In this document: positions 8,938 to 16,678 of the stretch, one piece after another
How positions within the stretch are numbered: position 1 is the stretch's first letter
How the letters are laid out: each line of letters opens with the position of its first letter
Origin: Acidobacteria bacterium RIFCSPLOWO2_12_FULL_68_19
GTDB taxonomy: Bacteria; Acidobacteriota; Vicinamibacteria; Vicinamibacterales; UBA2999
Reading direction: 5' to 3'
NCBI GenBank assembly: GCA_001767525.1
Contig: MELF01000041.1
Coordinates: forward strand, 16,402 to 80,401
Length of the DNA stretch: 64,000 bases
Program-made: the position numbers and the translations under genes
The notes under the pieces: model-generated
Database searches by the model: none
Told to the model about the DNA's origin: nothing
The model's input: only the letters and a program-made list of their open reading frames with translations

Positions 8938-10367
8938 TGGCAGCAGGCCAGAGGAAGAAGGACGGAGGAAGGAGGGCCACCTCCGTCCTCCTGGCCTCCT
9001 GCCTCCTTTCTTCTTCCTGCTTTCTTCTTGTCGCCCGAGCGCAGACGGCGACCACGAACATTTCCTACGAAGACGTCAAAGCGATCGTCGACGTGCTCCG
9101 GGACGACCTGCTGCCGGCGGAGCTGAGGACGAACACGACGGCCGGTCGCGAGGCGCTCTGGCCGGACTGGGCCTCGCGCCGCGACGCCGCGATCCGCGCC
9201 CGGCTCGCTCGCGCCGATGAAGACTCGCTGCTGAATCTGCTGCTGCTCGGCACGACATTCACGCGGCATCCGCGCGTCACCGAGCTGGCCAGCCTGCGCG
9301 CGGCGGATGCCGCCGCGCGCATGGCCGGGGGACGCGCCGATGATCTGGTCGGCGCGCTGGCGGCCTCCAGCGGAGACGAGCGGATGCGTTTCGCCCGCGA
9401 GGTGATCGCGGGCGCCGGCATCGCCGTGGAGACCCCGACGGGGCGCCGGCAGGCACGAGAGTACCTGTTCGCGATCCTGGCGCGCGTGACGCGCGAGACG
9501 GAGGAGTTCGCCCGAACGGTCGCCGCGATGAGCCGGCTCGACGACCCGGTCGCCAAGCTCGCCCTCGACGCCACAATCTATCGCGACCGCGGCCTGTCGC
9601 CCGACACCTCGATCGTGCCCAGCTTCGGCATCGAGCGCGCCTTGTCTGACCTGCGGACTGTGGGCCGACTGGGTCCCAACTCCGTCCGTCGGGTGGCGAT
9701 CGTGGGGCCCGGCCTCGACCTCGTCGACAAGCGGGAGGGATACGACTTCTACCCCGTCCAGACGATTCAGCCCTTCGCGGTCGTCGACTCGCTGGCTCGT
9801 CTCGGCCTGTCGTCCACGAATGACCTGAGGGTGACCACCTTCGATGTGAGTCCGAGGGTGAACGGACACCTCGAAGCCGCCCGGCGGCGCGCCGCCGGCG
9901 GCAGTGGATATCTCGTCCACCTACCGCTCGGTCCGCAGCAGCCCTGGACCGCGGAGCTGAGGAGCTATTGGAGCCGGTTCGGCGACAGCATCGGTGAGGA
10001 GGCGCTGCCGGCGACGCTCCCGCCCGCCGCTGGCGTGCAGGTGCGGGCACTCCGGGTACGCCCTGACACCGTGCAGTCGATCGTTCCGCGCGCGCTCAAC
10101 ATCGTCCTGCAACGGCTCTCGCTGCTGCCGCCGGCAGAGAGGTTCGATCTCGTCATCGCGACGAACGTCCTGATTTACTACGACGTCTTCGAGCAGTCGC
10201 TTGCGCTCGCCAACATCGCCACGATGCTGCGGCCGGGCGGTCTCCTCCTGTCGAACACGCTCGTGGCCGAGTTGCCACAGCTGCCGATGGCCCTCGTCGC
10301 GCACACGGACATCGTCTACACCGAGACGGGTGTCGGCGACCGGATCCTGTGCTACGAGCGCCGGTGA
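8937..10367 (+). CDS. Exported protein with a methyltransferase-like C-terminal domain
   Basis: 476 residues starting at the ATG that overlaps the receptor stop. Residues about 15-36 form a signal peptide (TSVLLASCLLSSSCFLLVARAQ). The middle part is helical and Ala/Arg rich. The second half looks like a Rossmann-type SAM-dependent methyltransferase: VRRVAIVGPGLDLVD as motif I, TTFDVSPRV as an acidic motif II, then FDLVIATNVLIYYDVFEQ and MLRPGGLLLSN, which resemble CheR-type enzymes. A SAM enzyme outside the cytoplasm would be odd, so the domain may have been repurposed, or the N-terminus may be an anchor. The function is not established. Confidence 0.8.
   Translation: MAAGQRKKDGGRRATSVLLASCLLSSSCFLLVARAQTATTNISYEDVKAIVDVLRDDLLPAELRTNTTAGREALWPDWASRRDAAIRARLARADEDSLLNLLLLGTTFTRHPRVTELASLRAADAAARMAGGRADDLVGALAASSGDERMRFAREVIAGAGIAVETPTGRRQAREYLFAILARVTRETEEFARTVAAMSRLDDPVAKLALDATIYRDRGLSPDTSIVPSFGIERALSDLRTVGRLGPNSVRRVAIVGPGLDLVDKREGYDFYPVQTIQPFAVVDSLARLGLSSTNDLRVTTFDVSPRVNGHLEAARRRAAGGSGYLVHLPLGPQQPWTAELRSYWSRFGDSIGEEALPATLPPAAGVQVRALRVRPDTVQSIVPRALNIVLQRLSLLPPAERFDLVIATNVLIYYDVFEQSLALANIATMLRPGGLLLSNTLVAELPQLPMALVAHTDIVYTETGVGDRILCYERR
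8946..9024 (+). repeat. Purine/pyrimidine-skewed hairpin inside the signal-peptide codons
   Basis: A run of GGA/GAA words (about 8951-8976) is followed directly by its approximate complement (CCTCC, TCCTCCTGGCC, TTTCTTCTTCC up to 9024). The two halves can fold into a long imperfect hairpin covering the first 30 codons of the coupled gene. It may affect translation after the receptor gene, or be a spreading low-complexity repeat that has supplied the signal peptide. Confidence 0.5.
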
Positions 10368-10387
10368 GCGCAGGCCTCAGCCTGTGC
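10368..10387. terminator. Short hairpin between converging genes
   Basis: Arms GCGCAGGC (10368-10375) and GCCTGTGC (10380-10387) pair with one G-T position and a 4-base loop, directly after the stop at 10367 and before the convergent stop at 10397. It is a weak terminator candidate without a T run. Confidence 0.35.
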
Positions 10388-10396
10388 GGCGGCGAA

Positions 10397-11134
10397 TCAA
10401 CCCACCGGTTCGAGCGCGTGGCACTCGTAGTCGAGGAGCTGGAAGTTGGGCTCGCGGCGGCGGTAGAGGAGGACGTTCATCTTCCACGGCCGGCTGAAGA
10501 CCTTCGGATCCTCGATCGTCGCTTCGTATCTGAGGTGATCGGGGTCGAGGAACGAGTAGCGCTCCACGACGTGCAGCAGTTCGCTGTGATGGTTGCCCGC
10601 CCGGTCGAACCAGGTCTGGTCGTTGAAGTGCAGCACGTCCACGACCAGCGTGTCGCCGTCCCAGCGGCCGCGCGAATCGCCCATCCACCACTCGATCGGC
10701 CCTTGGAGGTGCTTCGAGTCGAGATGAATCTCACGCACCGCGTGCACGAACTCGAACAGGATGCCGACCTTCTGCGGTGTCTGGAAGATCTGGAAGGGGA
10801 ACGGCATGTACATGATCCGGGGCACGCCCGGCAGGAAGCACTTGAGGACCGGGTCGTCGGTGAGCCGGGTCGCATAGTTCTGCTTCTTCTTCTCGAGCGC
10901 CGCCGGCAGGTAGGGGATGTCGTTGCCGTCGACGATCCCCTGACCGCCGGGCACCCCCTTCTCGGCGGAGTGGTCCTGGATGTCGAGCCACGCGCTCGTG
11001 TGCATCACCTGCCAGAAGCCGGAGAGATCCGGCTTGCCGTCGGGCGCGCGGGGGATGCCGGCCTGCTGCGCGCCCAGCGGCACAGCCGCCAGGCACACAG
11101 CCGCCGTGAGGGTAGAGATCGTCCGGGCCGCCAC
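10397..11134 (-). CDS. Exported protein of the GDSRGRW family (copy B)
   Basis: About 245 residues from a GTG at 11134, just after the stop of the DUF6152 gene (TAG ends at 11136), so cotranslation is likely. This start gives a clean signal peptide (AARTISTLTAAVCLAAVPLGAQQ). Landmarks are KPDLSGFWQVM, DIQDHSAEKGVPGGQGIV, CFLPGVPRIMYMPFPFQIFQ, EWWMGDSRGRWDGDTLVVD, TWFDRAGNHHSE, and a closing PNFQLLDYECHA. It is closest to copy D at 12638 (shared IQDHSA, GNDIPY, PFPFQ and GPIEWW words). The family has no known function. Confidence 0.8.
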   Translation of the reverse strand: MAARTISTLTAAVCLAAVPLGAQQAGIPRAPDGKPDLSGFWQVMHTSAWLDIQDHSAEKGVPGGQGIVDGNDIPYLPAALEKKKQNYATRLTDDPVLKCFLPGVPRIMYMPFPFQIFQTPQKVGILFEFVHAVREIHLDSKHLQGPIEWWMGDSRGRWDGDTLVVDVLHFNDQTWFDRAGNHHSELLHVVERYSFLDPDHLRYEATIEDPKVFSRPWKMNVLLYRRREPNFQLLDYECHALEPVG

Positions 11135-11135
11135 G

Positions 11136-11549
11136 CTAACGTGCTTCGGCTGTCGGCGACGGACTGTCAGAGGCACCCAGGAAGAAGTTGCGGCCATCCT
11201 TGAACGTCACTGTTTGGCCGTTGGCCGTCGGCGTGCCGTTCTTGGCGCGGTACCCCTTGACGACGACTTCGACTCCAACGGGAAAGTCAGTCTTACGCAA
11301 ACCCCGGCGCAGCAGCGCGTTCGGGGCACCCGCTTCAATTGCCCAGTTGATCACCTTCCCGCTTGGATCCTTGACCTCGACGTAAATCCAGCCGTGCGGG
11401 TTCACCCATTCCATCCTGGTGAGCGTCCCCGTCAGGGTAATCGGCTGGCCTGCGTCGAATTCGGCTGCAAACGAGTGGTGCGCCATTGTAGGTGTCGCTG
11501 ACAGTGTCAGACCGAGGCAGAGGATCGTGACCGCCAGTGCTGCTCGCAT
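11136..11549 (-). CDS. DUF6152 family exported protein
   Basis: 137 residues. The start at 11549 is fixed by an excellent GGGAGGAGG ribosome site 5 bases upstream. It has a signal peptide (MRAALAVTILCLGLTL, cleavage near TMA), then AHHSFAAEFDAGQPITLTGTLTRMEWVNPHGWIYVEV, the hallmark start of DUF6152, a small beta-rich domain. The family is common in soil bacteria and frequently sits next to the GDSRGRW-type exported proteins, as here. The histidine pair after the cleavage site hints at metal binding, but this is inference. Confidence 0.88.
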   Translation of the reverse strand: MRAALAVTILCLGLTLSATPTMAHHSFAAEFDAGQPITLTGTLTRMEWVNPHGWIYVEVKDPSGKVINWAIEAGAPNALLRRGLRKTDFPVGVEVVVKGYRAKNGTPTANGQTVTFKDGRNFFLGASDSPSPTAEAR

Positions 11550-11704
11550 TGGACCTCCTCCCGGATGTAAAGCCTTCGAGGGCACCCGGGTAACGGCGGA
11601 ATTGTAACCCCACGCCCCGTTTCGAGGCGACCTTTTTCGAGGACGGCGCCTTCGCCGGTCCTTGCCGGCAACGGGCCGCGCCGATGAATCGGCGCTCCCG
11701 GCCG

Positions 11705-12619
11705 TCAGCGGAAGCGCCAGGGCGCCCCGAAATAGAACTTGTAGCCCTGCTCGCGAATGCGCCCCAGGGACCGTTCCCCTTCACGGCACGCCTCTTCGAG
11801 CAGTTGGAAGCCCGGCTCCTTCTCGCGCACGAGCGCCCAGGCGAGGCGCCACGGCCGGGTATAGACCGCCGGGTCGTCGAAGGTGGTCTCGTAGTGGATG
11901 GTGTCCGGATCGATCATCGTCAGGCGCTCGGTGAGGCGTGCGGTGTCGGTGAAGAAGTTTCCCGAGTCGTCGATCCAGGTGTAGCCGTTGAGATTGGTGG
12001 TCTCGATGACCAGCGTGTTTGCGTCCCAGCGGCCCCGGGACAGCCCGTTCCACGTCTTGACGTCCCGTCCCACACCGGGCCGCTGGTCCATGGCGATCAC
12101 CCGGAACTGGTGGTGATCGTCGTGCAGCCACAGGACGTGGTCGTCGGTCGGCGGCTGCAGGATCTGGCTGGCGTCCTGGAGCGCGAGCCGGGGAATGCCG
12201 CCGGTCGAGCAGGTCGAGCGCGGATCGACGTACTGGCTGAAATTCACCCCGCGACTGCCGATGGCGGCGGCCCACGGCTGGTAGGGAATCTTCCGAGTCG
12301 CCGGGTCGACGACTTCGGGCGGCGCCGCGTCCCACGGCATGATCGGATCCTTGACGAGCGGGTCGTCGGCGGCCACGCCTTCGACCGAGAACGCCTGGGT
12401 GAGCTGGCTGCGCCAGTACCCCTGGAGGTCGGGCCTGCCGCTCGGCGTCCGGGGCGGACTGAAGGTCGTGGCCTTCTGCAGCGCGCAGGTGTGGAACGCG
12501 AGGTTCTCGGTCGGACAGCCGGCGAGCGTCGGCGGTCTGACCGGAGTCTGAGCGGCCGCCGTCGCCGTCCCCAGCAGGACGCCCAGCGCGACTGTGACGC
12601 AGGCAGGTCGGGTGTGCAC
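11705..12619 (-). CDS. Exported protein of the GDSRGRW family (copy C)
   Basis: 304 residues with a signal peptide (MHTRPACVTVALGVLLG to AAAQ). It aligns best with copy A at 5018: both carry AGCP..., a CA-K-FTPPRT-type segment, PDLQGYWR, FRVIAMDQRPG, TWNGLSRGRWDANTLVIETTNLNG and a closing GFQLLEEACREGERS. The hallmark GDS is changed to GLS here, so the Asp is not essential to the fold. It stands in a minus-strand row of related genes (12638, 11705, DUF6152, 10397) that looks like an operon. Function unknown. Confidence 0.82.
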   Translation of the reverse strand: MHTRPACVTVALGVLLGTATAAAQTPVRPPTLAGCPTENLAFHTCALQKATTFSPPRTPSGRPDLQGYWRSQLTQAFSVEGVAADDPLVKDPIMPWDAAPPEVVDPATRKIPYQPWAAAIGSRGVNFSQYVDPRSTCSTGGIPRLALQDASQILQPPTDDHVLWLHDDHHQFRVIAMDQRPGVGRDVKTWNGLSRGRWDANTLVIETTNLNGYTWIDDSGNFFTDTARLTERLTMIDPDTIHYETTFDDPAVYTRPWRLAWALVREKEPGFQLLEEACREGERSLGRIREQGYKFYFGAPWRFR

Positions 12620-12637
12620 GTCTCCCCTCCGTTCTCG

Positions 12638-13411
12638 CTACTTCGGCGTCCGGCGCTCCCGGTCGGCCTGTTCCTCTTCCATGAGGTGGCCGGGTGAGTA
12701 GTCGAGGAGCCGAACGTTCGGTTCCTTGCGACGGTAGAGCAGCATGCGCATCTTCCAGGCGCGTGTGAAAACCTGCGGGTCTTCCACCGTGACCTCGTAG
12801 TCGATGTGATCGGGGCCCGTCATCGCGTACCGCTCGACCAGATGCAGCGCCTCGCTGTGGAAGTTGCCTGCCCGGTCGAGCCATGTCTGGTCGGTGAAGT
12901 GGACGACGTCGATCACGAGCGTGTCGCCGTCCCAGCGCCCGCGGGAGTCGCCGAGCCACCATTCGATGGGCCCGCGCGGATGCGGCGTGCCGTTCGTGTA
13001 GACGATCCGCACGCCCTGGGCGTACTCGAACGTCATGGCGACATGGGTTGGCGTCTGGAAGACTTGAAACGGAAACGGCATGTACATGATCCGCGGCACG
13101 CCCGGCAGCAGTCCCCGGGTTTCCGGATCGGCCGTCGTCCGGCCGGCGAAGTTCGCCTGCTTCCGCTCGAGCGCCCACCTCTGATAGGGGATGTCGTTCC
13201 CCTCGACGACGCCCTGTCCGGCCGGCACCCCGAGGCGCGCGGAGTGATCCTGAATGTCCCACGCGGCGGTGTTGAGCACCTGCCAGATGCCCTGCAGGTT
13301 GGGCCGGCCGTCCGGCATCCGCGGGATCGCCGAGGTCTGTGCCGCGCCCGTACCGGGCGTCGCGACGAGGAGCGCAATGACCAGGAGCGGACTCGAGAAC
13401 CCGTGTCGCAT
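12638..13411 (-). CDS. Exported protein of the GDSRGRW family (copy D)
   Basis: 257 residues. The ATG at 13411 is preceded by GCAGGAGGA. It has a signal peptide (MRHGFSSPLLVIALLVATPG to GAAQ) and then the family pattern: RPNLQGIWQVL, DIQDHSARLGVPAGQGVV, LPGVPRIMYMPFPFQVFQ, EWWLGDSRGRWDGDTLVID, TWLDRAGNFHSEALH and LLDYSPGH. It is very similar to copy B. It is the first gene of the minus-strand row, 18 bases before copy C. The heptanucleotide repeat lies just upstream and may separate it from the hydrolase gene. Confidence 0.82.
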   Translation of the reverse strand: MRHGFSSPLLVIALLVATPGTGAAQTSAIPRMPDGRPNLQGIWQVLNTAAWDIQDHSARLGVPAGQGVVEGNDIPYQRWALERKQANFAGRTTADPETRGLLPGVPRIMYMPFPFQVFQTPTHVAMTFEYAQGVRIVYTNGTPHPRGPIEWWLGDSRGRWDGDTLVIDVVHFTDQTWLDRAGNFHSEALHLVERYAMTGPDHIDYEVTVEDPQVFTRAWKMRMLLYRRKEPNVRLLDYSPGHLMEEEQADRERRTPK

Positions 13412-13482
13412 GGCGCAGTCCTCCTGCGGGAGCCTGGCGTCGAGTCGGGCCCGGTGAAATCGGGAGATAGTAACTCGTTTTC

Positions 13483-13573
13483 AGCCGGTAGCCGGTAGCC
13501 GGTAGCCGGTAGGTGGTAGCCGGTAGCCGGTAGGTGGTAGGTGGTAGGTGGTAGGTGGTAGGTGGTAGCCGGT
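13483..13573. repeat. Heptanucleotide tandem repeat, 13 units
   Basis: Thirteen consecutive 7-mers of two types: AGCCGGT (type 1) and AGGTGGT (type 2), in the order 1111 2 11 22222 1. The units are exact, which implies recent slippage or active spread. The array lies between the stop of the dienelactone hydrolase gene and the start of the exported gene, both on the minus strand, so it may be transcribed. Seven is not a codon multiple, and no coding role is apparent. Confidence 0.95.
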
Positions 13574-13591
13574 GGCCGCGACAGCTACCGC

Positions 13592-14284
13592 CTAGCCGAG
13601 GTGTTGCCCGAAGAACGCCAGCGTGCGCTCCCAGGCGGTTTCGGCCGCCGCCGCGTTGTACCGGATCGGCGGCGGCGGATCGAGCTTCGGAATCGCGTCG
13701 TTGGCGAAGGCGTGCTGCGCGTGGTAGCGGTGGAACGTGTAGCCGACGCCGGCCGCCGTCAGATTCTTCTCCAGCTCGTCGACCTGGGCAATCGGGAAGA
13801 ACTGGTCCTCGGTGGCGAAGTGGCCCATCAGCGGCGCCTTGATCTTGGTCGCGTCGATGTACTCGAGCGGCGGGAAGCCGTACCAGACGACGGAGGCGTC
13901 CGCCTCGGGGACGAAGACGGCGGAGAGGAGCGTGAGCGCGCCGCCCATGCAGAAGCCGGTGACGCCCACCTGGGCGCTCGTCTTCTTCAGGTGCTGCACG
14001 GCGCCGCGAATGTCCTGGCCGGCGGCGTCGGCGAAGTTGAGGTTCCCCATCAGGTGCTCGGCTTCCTTGGCGTCGAGCCCGAGCTTGCCGCGATAGAGAT
14101 CGGGGACGAGCACGCGGTAGCCGTTGGTGGCGAAGCGTTGGGCGACCTTCTTGATCTGGTCGTTCAGCCCCCACCACTCCTGGATGACGACGAGCCCCGG
14201 CGCGCGGCTCCCCGCGGCGGGCTCGACGTAATACCCTGAACAGGTCTTTCCGTCCGGACGCGTGAAGGTCATCATCTGGCTCAT
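13592..14284 (-). CDS. Dienelactone hydrolase family protein
   Basis: 230 residues, the normal length for the family, cytoplasmic (no signal peptide). It is an alpha/beta hydrolase with the Cys nucleophile elbow GFCMGG (Cys about 112), a likely Asp in HFATEDQFFP (about 160) and His in HAQHAFAND (about 191), matching the Cys-Asp-His triad of carboxymethylenebutenolidase. The oxyanion-region motif VVIQEWWGLN is also present. Family members open lactone rings or act on varied esters, and no aromatic-degradation genes are nearby, so the substrate is unknown. Confidence 0.92.
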   Translation of the reverse strand: MSQMMTFTRPDGKTCSGYYVEPAAGSRAPGLVVIQEWWGLNDQIKKVAQRFATNGYRVLVPDLYRGKLGLDAKEAEHLMGNLNFADAAGQDIRGAVQHLKKTSAQVGVTGFCMGGALTLLSAVFVPEADASVVWYGFPPLEYIDATKIKAPLMGHFATEDQFFPIAQVDELEKNLTAAGVGYTFHRYHAQHAFANDAIPKLDPPPPIRYNAAAAETAWERTLAFFGQHLG

Positions 14285-14434
14285 GGTGCGGCGATTCTAC
14301 AACGTCCGTCGTGCGTTCTCCGGCTCATTCGGCCTCACCGGCCTCCCCGTCAGGGGTTCCGAATTGCAGTCCGCCGTGCTTTTGACTAAGCTCGGTGTCG
14401 CCATCTCTTGACGTAAGTTGCTTCCGGGAGGCTG

Positions 14435-16678
14435 ATGACGCTTCGACGGGTCTGCGTCTTCTTTGTCGCAGTCCTTCTGCACTGCCACAACGCGGCCGGT
14501 CAAGCCGTCCCGTTCGTCCGGCTTTCCACGGCGCGGACCCCCACCGTTGTCGACCCGGATGTCCTGCGGCAGCAGACCGTTGACATCCCGTCGCCCATGC
14601 TCCTGTCGGATCCGCAGCGCTCGGCCGTCTTGCAGTTGGACCTGTTCGCCGATGTGTCGTTCAGGGCCGTTCGCGAGCGACTCGAGCCGACGCTCTACGG
14701 CATGTCGTGGGTGGGAACCCTCGAGGGTTATCCAGGGAGCACGGCCGTGTTCGTGCAGGTCGACGATGAAGTCGTCGGCCACCTGTACACGCCGTTCGGC
14801 TTCTTTCGTCTCGATCGCGAGCGCAGTGGGACCTATCTCGTTCAGCAGGTTGCGCCGACGACCCGACAGGAGTCTGACGCAGTCATACCACCCAGAGACG
14901 AGATTGCGAGTGCTCCCGCCGCCGCTCCCATCGCCGGCGCGGATGATGGAAGCATCATCGATGTGCTCGTGGCCTACACGCGCGATGCCTTGAATGGGTT
15001 CGGCAGCGAATCGCGGGCGCGCGCCGTGATCGACCAGGCCATTGCGGAAACGACCGAAGCGCTTCGCAATACTGGACTGAGTACTCGGGTTCGCCTGGTG
15101 CGGACGGTCATGGTTGACTACGCTGAAACTGGTGATTCGACGCAGGATCTCACCCGGCTCAGGGTGTCGAATGACGGTTATCTCGACTCTCTGCACACAT
15201 TGCGCGATCAGTACGCCGCGGACCTGGTCGCCGTGATTACCGAGCGCACGGAAACGAATTTCTGTGGCAGGGGATACATCACCAAGCCGAACACCTACAG
15301 CGGTGAAGACCGGTACGGGTTTTCCGTCACCAGGCGAAGCTGCGCCGCGAACGGCAGGACCCTCGCCCATGAACTCGGCCACAACATGGGCGCGCACCAC
15401 GATTGGTACGAGACCGCCTCGCCCGGTGCATACAGCTATGCGAAGGGACACGTGAGTCTTGCGGGGCGCTTCATCGACATCATGTCCTACTGGGACCTCT
15501 GTGTGGACTCTGGCGTCAGTTGTGAACAGTTGCTGGCATATGCGAATCCCGCTCGCAGCCACGGTGGCTATCGGCAAGGCGTTTCCGTGGGCACCAGCAC
15601 GGGGTGTACCGCTCGAAACCGGAACAACCCGCCGTGCGACGCCGACATCGCCCGTGCGTTCGCCAATACCTTGCCACTCGTCGCCAGGTATCGTGAGAGC
15701 CAGACCAACCGCGCGCCCACGGTCACCGCGAGCTGCAGTCCCTGCACGGTCAACACGGGGCAGACGAGCACGCTCCGGGCGACCGCCAGCGACGCCGACG
15801 GCGACTCGCTGAGCTACCAGTGGACCGCGCCCCAGGGGACCTTCAGCAGTTCGACCGCGTCGAGCACCACCTGGACGGCGCCCAACGACGCGGCGACCGT
15901 GACGGTCACGATCACGGTTCAGGACGGCCGCGGCGGCAGCGCGTCGGCCACCGTCTCGATTCAGGTCGTCCGCACCGACCGGGTGCAATCGGGTGCCCGC
16001 CTGCTGGCGGGCCAGTCGCTCTGGTCGGGCAACGGCCGCTACCGCCTGCTCTATCAGACCGACGGCAACCTCGTGCTCTACGACGAGGTGGCCCGCACCG
16101 CGCCGTGGAGCAGCGGCACGTCCGGCACGACGACCGGTCAAGCCGTCATGCAGACGGATGGCAACTTTGTCCTCTACGACGGCCAGGGCGCTCCCCGCTT
16201 CACCACCAGCACCGCTGGGAGCACCAACGCCTATCTGGTCGTGCAGAATGACGGCAATGTCGTCATCTACACGGCGAGCGGGCAGCCGATCTGGGATCGC
16301 TCGCGCACGACCTCGCCACCACCGCCGCCAGCGACCTGCATTGAATCCATCGCTGTCGGGAGCACGGCGCAGGGCACGTGGACCTCGTCTTGCGCCTCGA
16401 CACACCGTGCCGGTCGGTATGCCCAGTACTACCGCTTCTCGCTCTCCGCACAGACGCGAGTGCAAGTCGATCTGTCATCTGCCGGAGTAGACGCATTTCT
16501 CTACCTGTTACTGGGGAGTGACCAGAACGGCAGCGTCATTGCCGAGGACGACGATTCTGGCGGGAGCTTCAATTCGCGCATCAGTGCGACGTTGTCCGCT
16601 GGAACGTATGTGGTCGAGGCGACGACGTATGAAGCGGGCCAGGCGGGGTCGTTCACCGTGTCCGTGAGGGCGCAGTAG
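14435..16678 (+). CDS. Secreted modular metzincin metalloprotease (reprolysin-like, PKD, B-lectin, PPC domains)
   Basis: 747 residues behind GGGAGG. Signal peptide at about 1-23 (MTLRRVCVFFVAVLLH). After a prodomain-like region of about 150 residues comes the catalytic domain with the zinc motif HELGHNMGAHHD (His312, Glu313, His316, Gly319, His322) and the Met-turn IDIMSY (Met350), which define a metzincin. C-terminal modules are a PKD/Ig-like domain (about 428-515, DADGDSLSYQW), a bulb-type mannose-binding lectin domain (about 515-630, repeats of QTDGNLVLYD / QTDGNFVLYD / QNDGNVVIY), and a pre-peptidase C-terminal domain (about 640-747). The lectin suggests binding to glycans on prey, matrix or host surfaces. 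It is a single transcription unit. Confidence 0.93.
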   Translation: MTLRRVCVFFVAVLLHCHNAAGQAVPFVRLSTARTPTVVDPDVLRQQTVDIPSPMLLSDPQRSAVLQLDLFADVSFRAVRERLEPTLYGMSWVGTLEGYPGSTAVFVQVDDEVVGHLYTPFGFFRLDRERSGTYLVQQVAPTTRQESDAVIPPRDEIASAPAAAPIAGADDGSIIDVLVAYTRDALNGFGSESRARAVIDQAIAETTEALRNTGLSTRVRLVRTVMVDYAETGDSTQDLTRLRVSNDGYLDSLHTLRDQYAADLVAVITERTETNFCGRGYITKPNTYSGEDRYGFSVTRRSCAANGRTLAHELGHNMGAHHDWYETASPGAYSYAKGHVSLAGRFIDIMSYWDLCVDSGVSCEQLLAYANPARSHGGYRQGVSVGTSTGCTARNRNNPPCDADIARAFANTLPLVARYRESQTNRAPTVTASCSPCTVNTGQTSTLRATASDADGDSLSYQWTAPQGTFSSSTASSTTWTAPNDAATVTVTITVQDGRGGSASATVSIQVVRTDRVQSGARLLAGQSLWSGNGRYRLLYQTDGNLVLYDEVARTAPWSSGTSGTTTGQAVMQTDGNFVLYDGQGAPRFTTSTAGSTNAYLVVQNDGNVVIYTASGQPIWDRSRTTSPPPPPATCIESIAVGSTAQGTWTSSCASTHRAGRYAQYYRFSLSAQTRVQVDLSSAGVDAFLYLLLGSDQNGSVIAEDDDSGGSFNSRISATLSAGTYVVEATTYEAGQAGSFTVSVRAQ

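Noticed and set aside
13483-13573. Heptamer array considered as a CRISPR
   Set aside because: Units are only 7 bases, contiguous, with no unique spacers and no cas genes.
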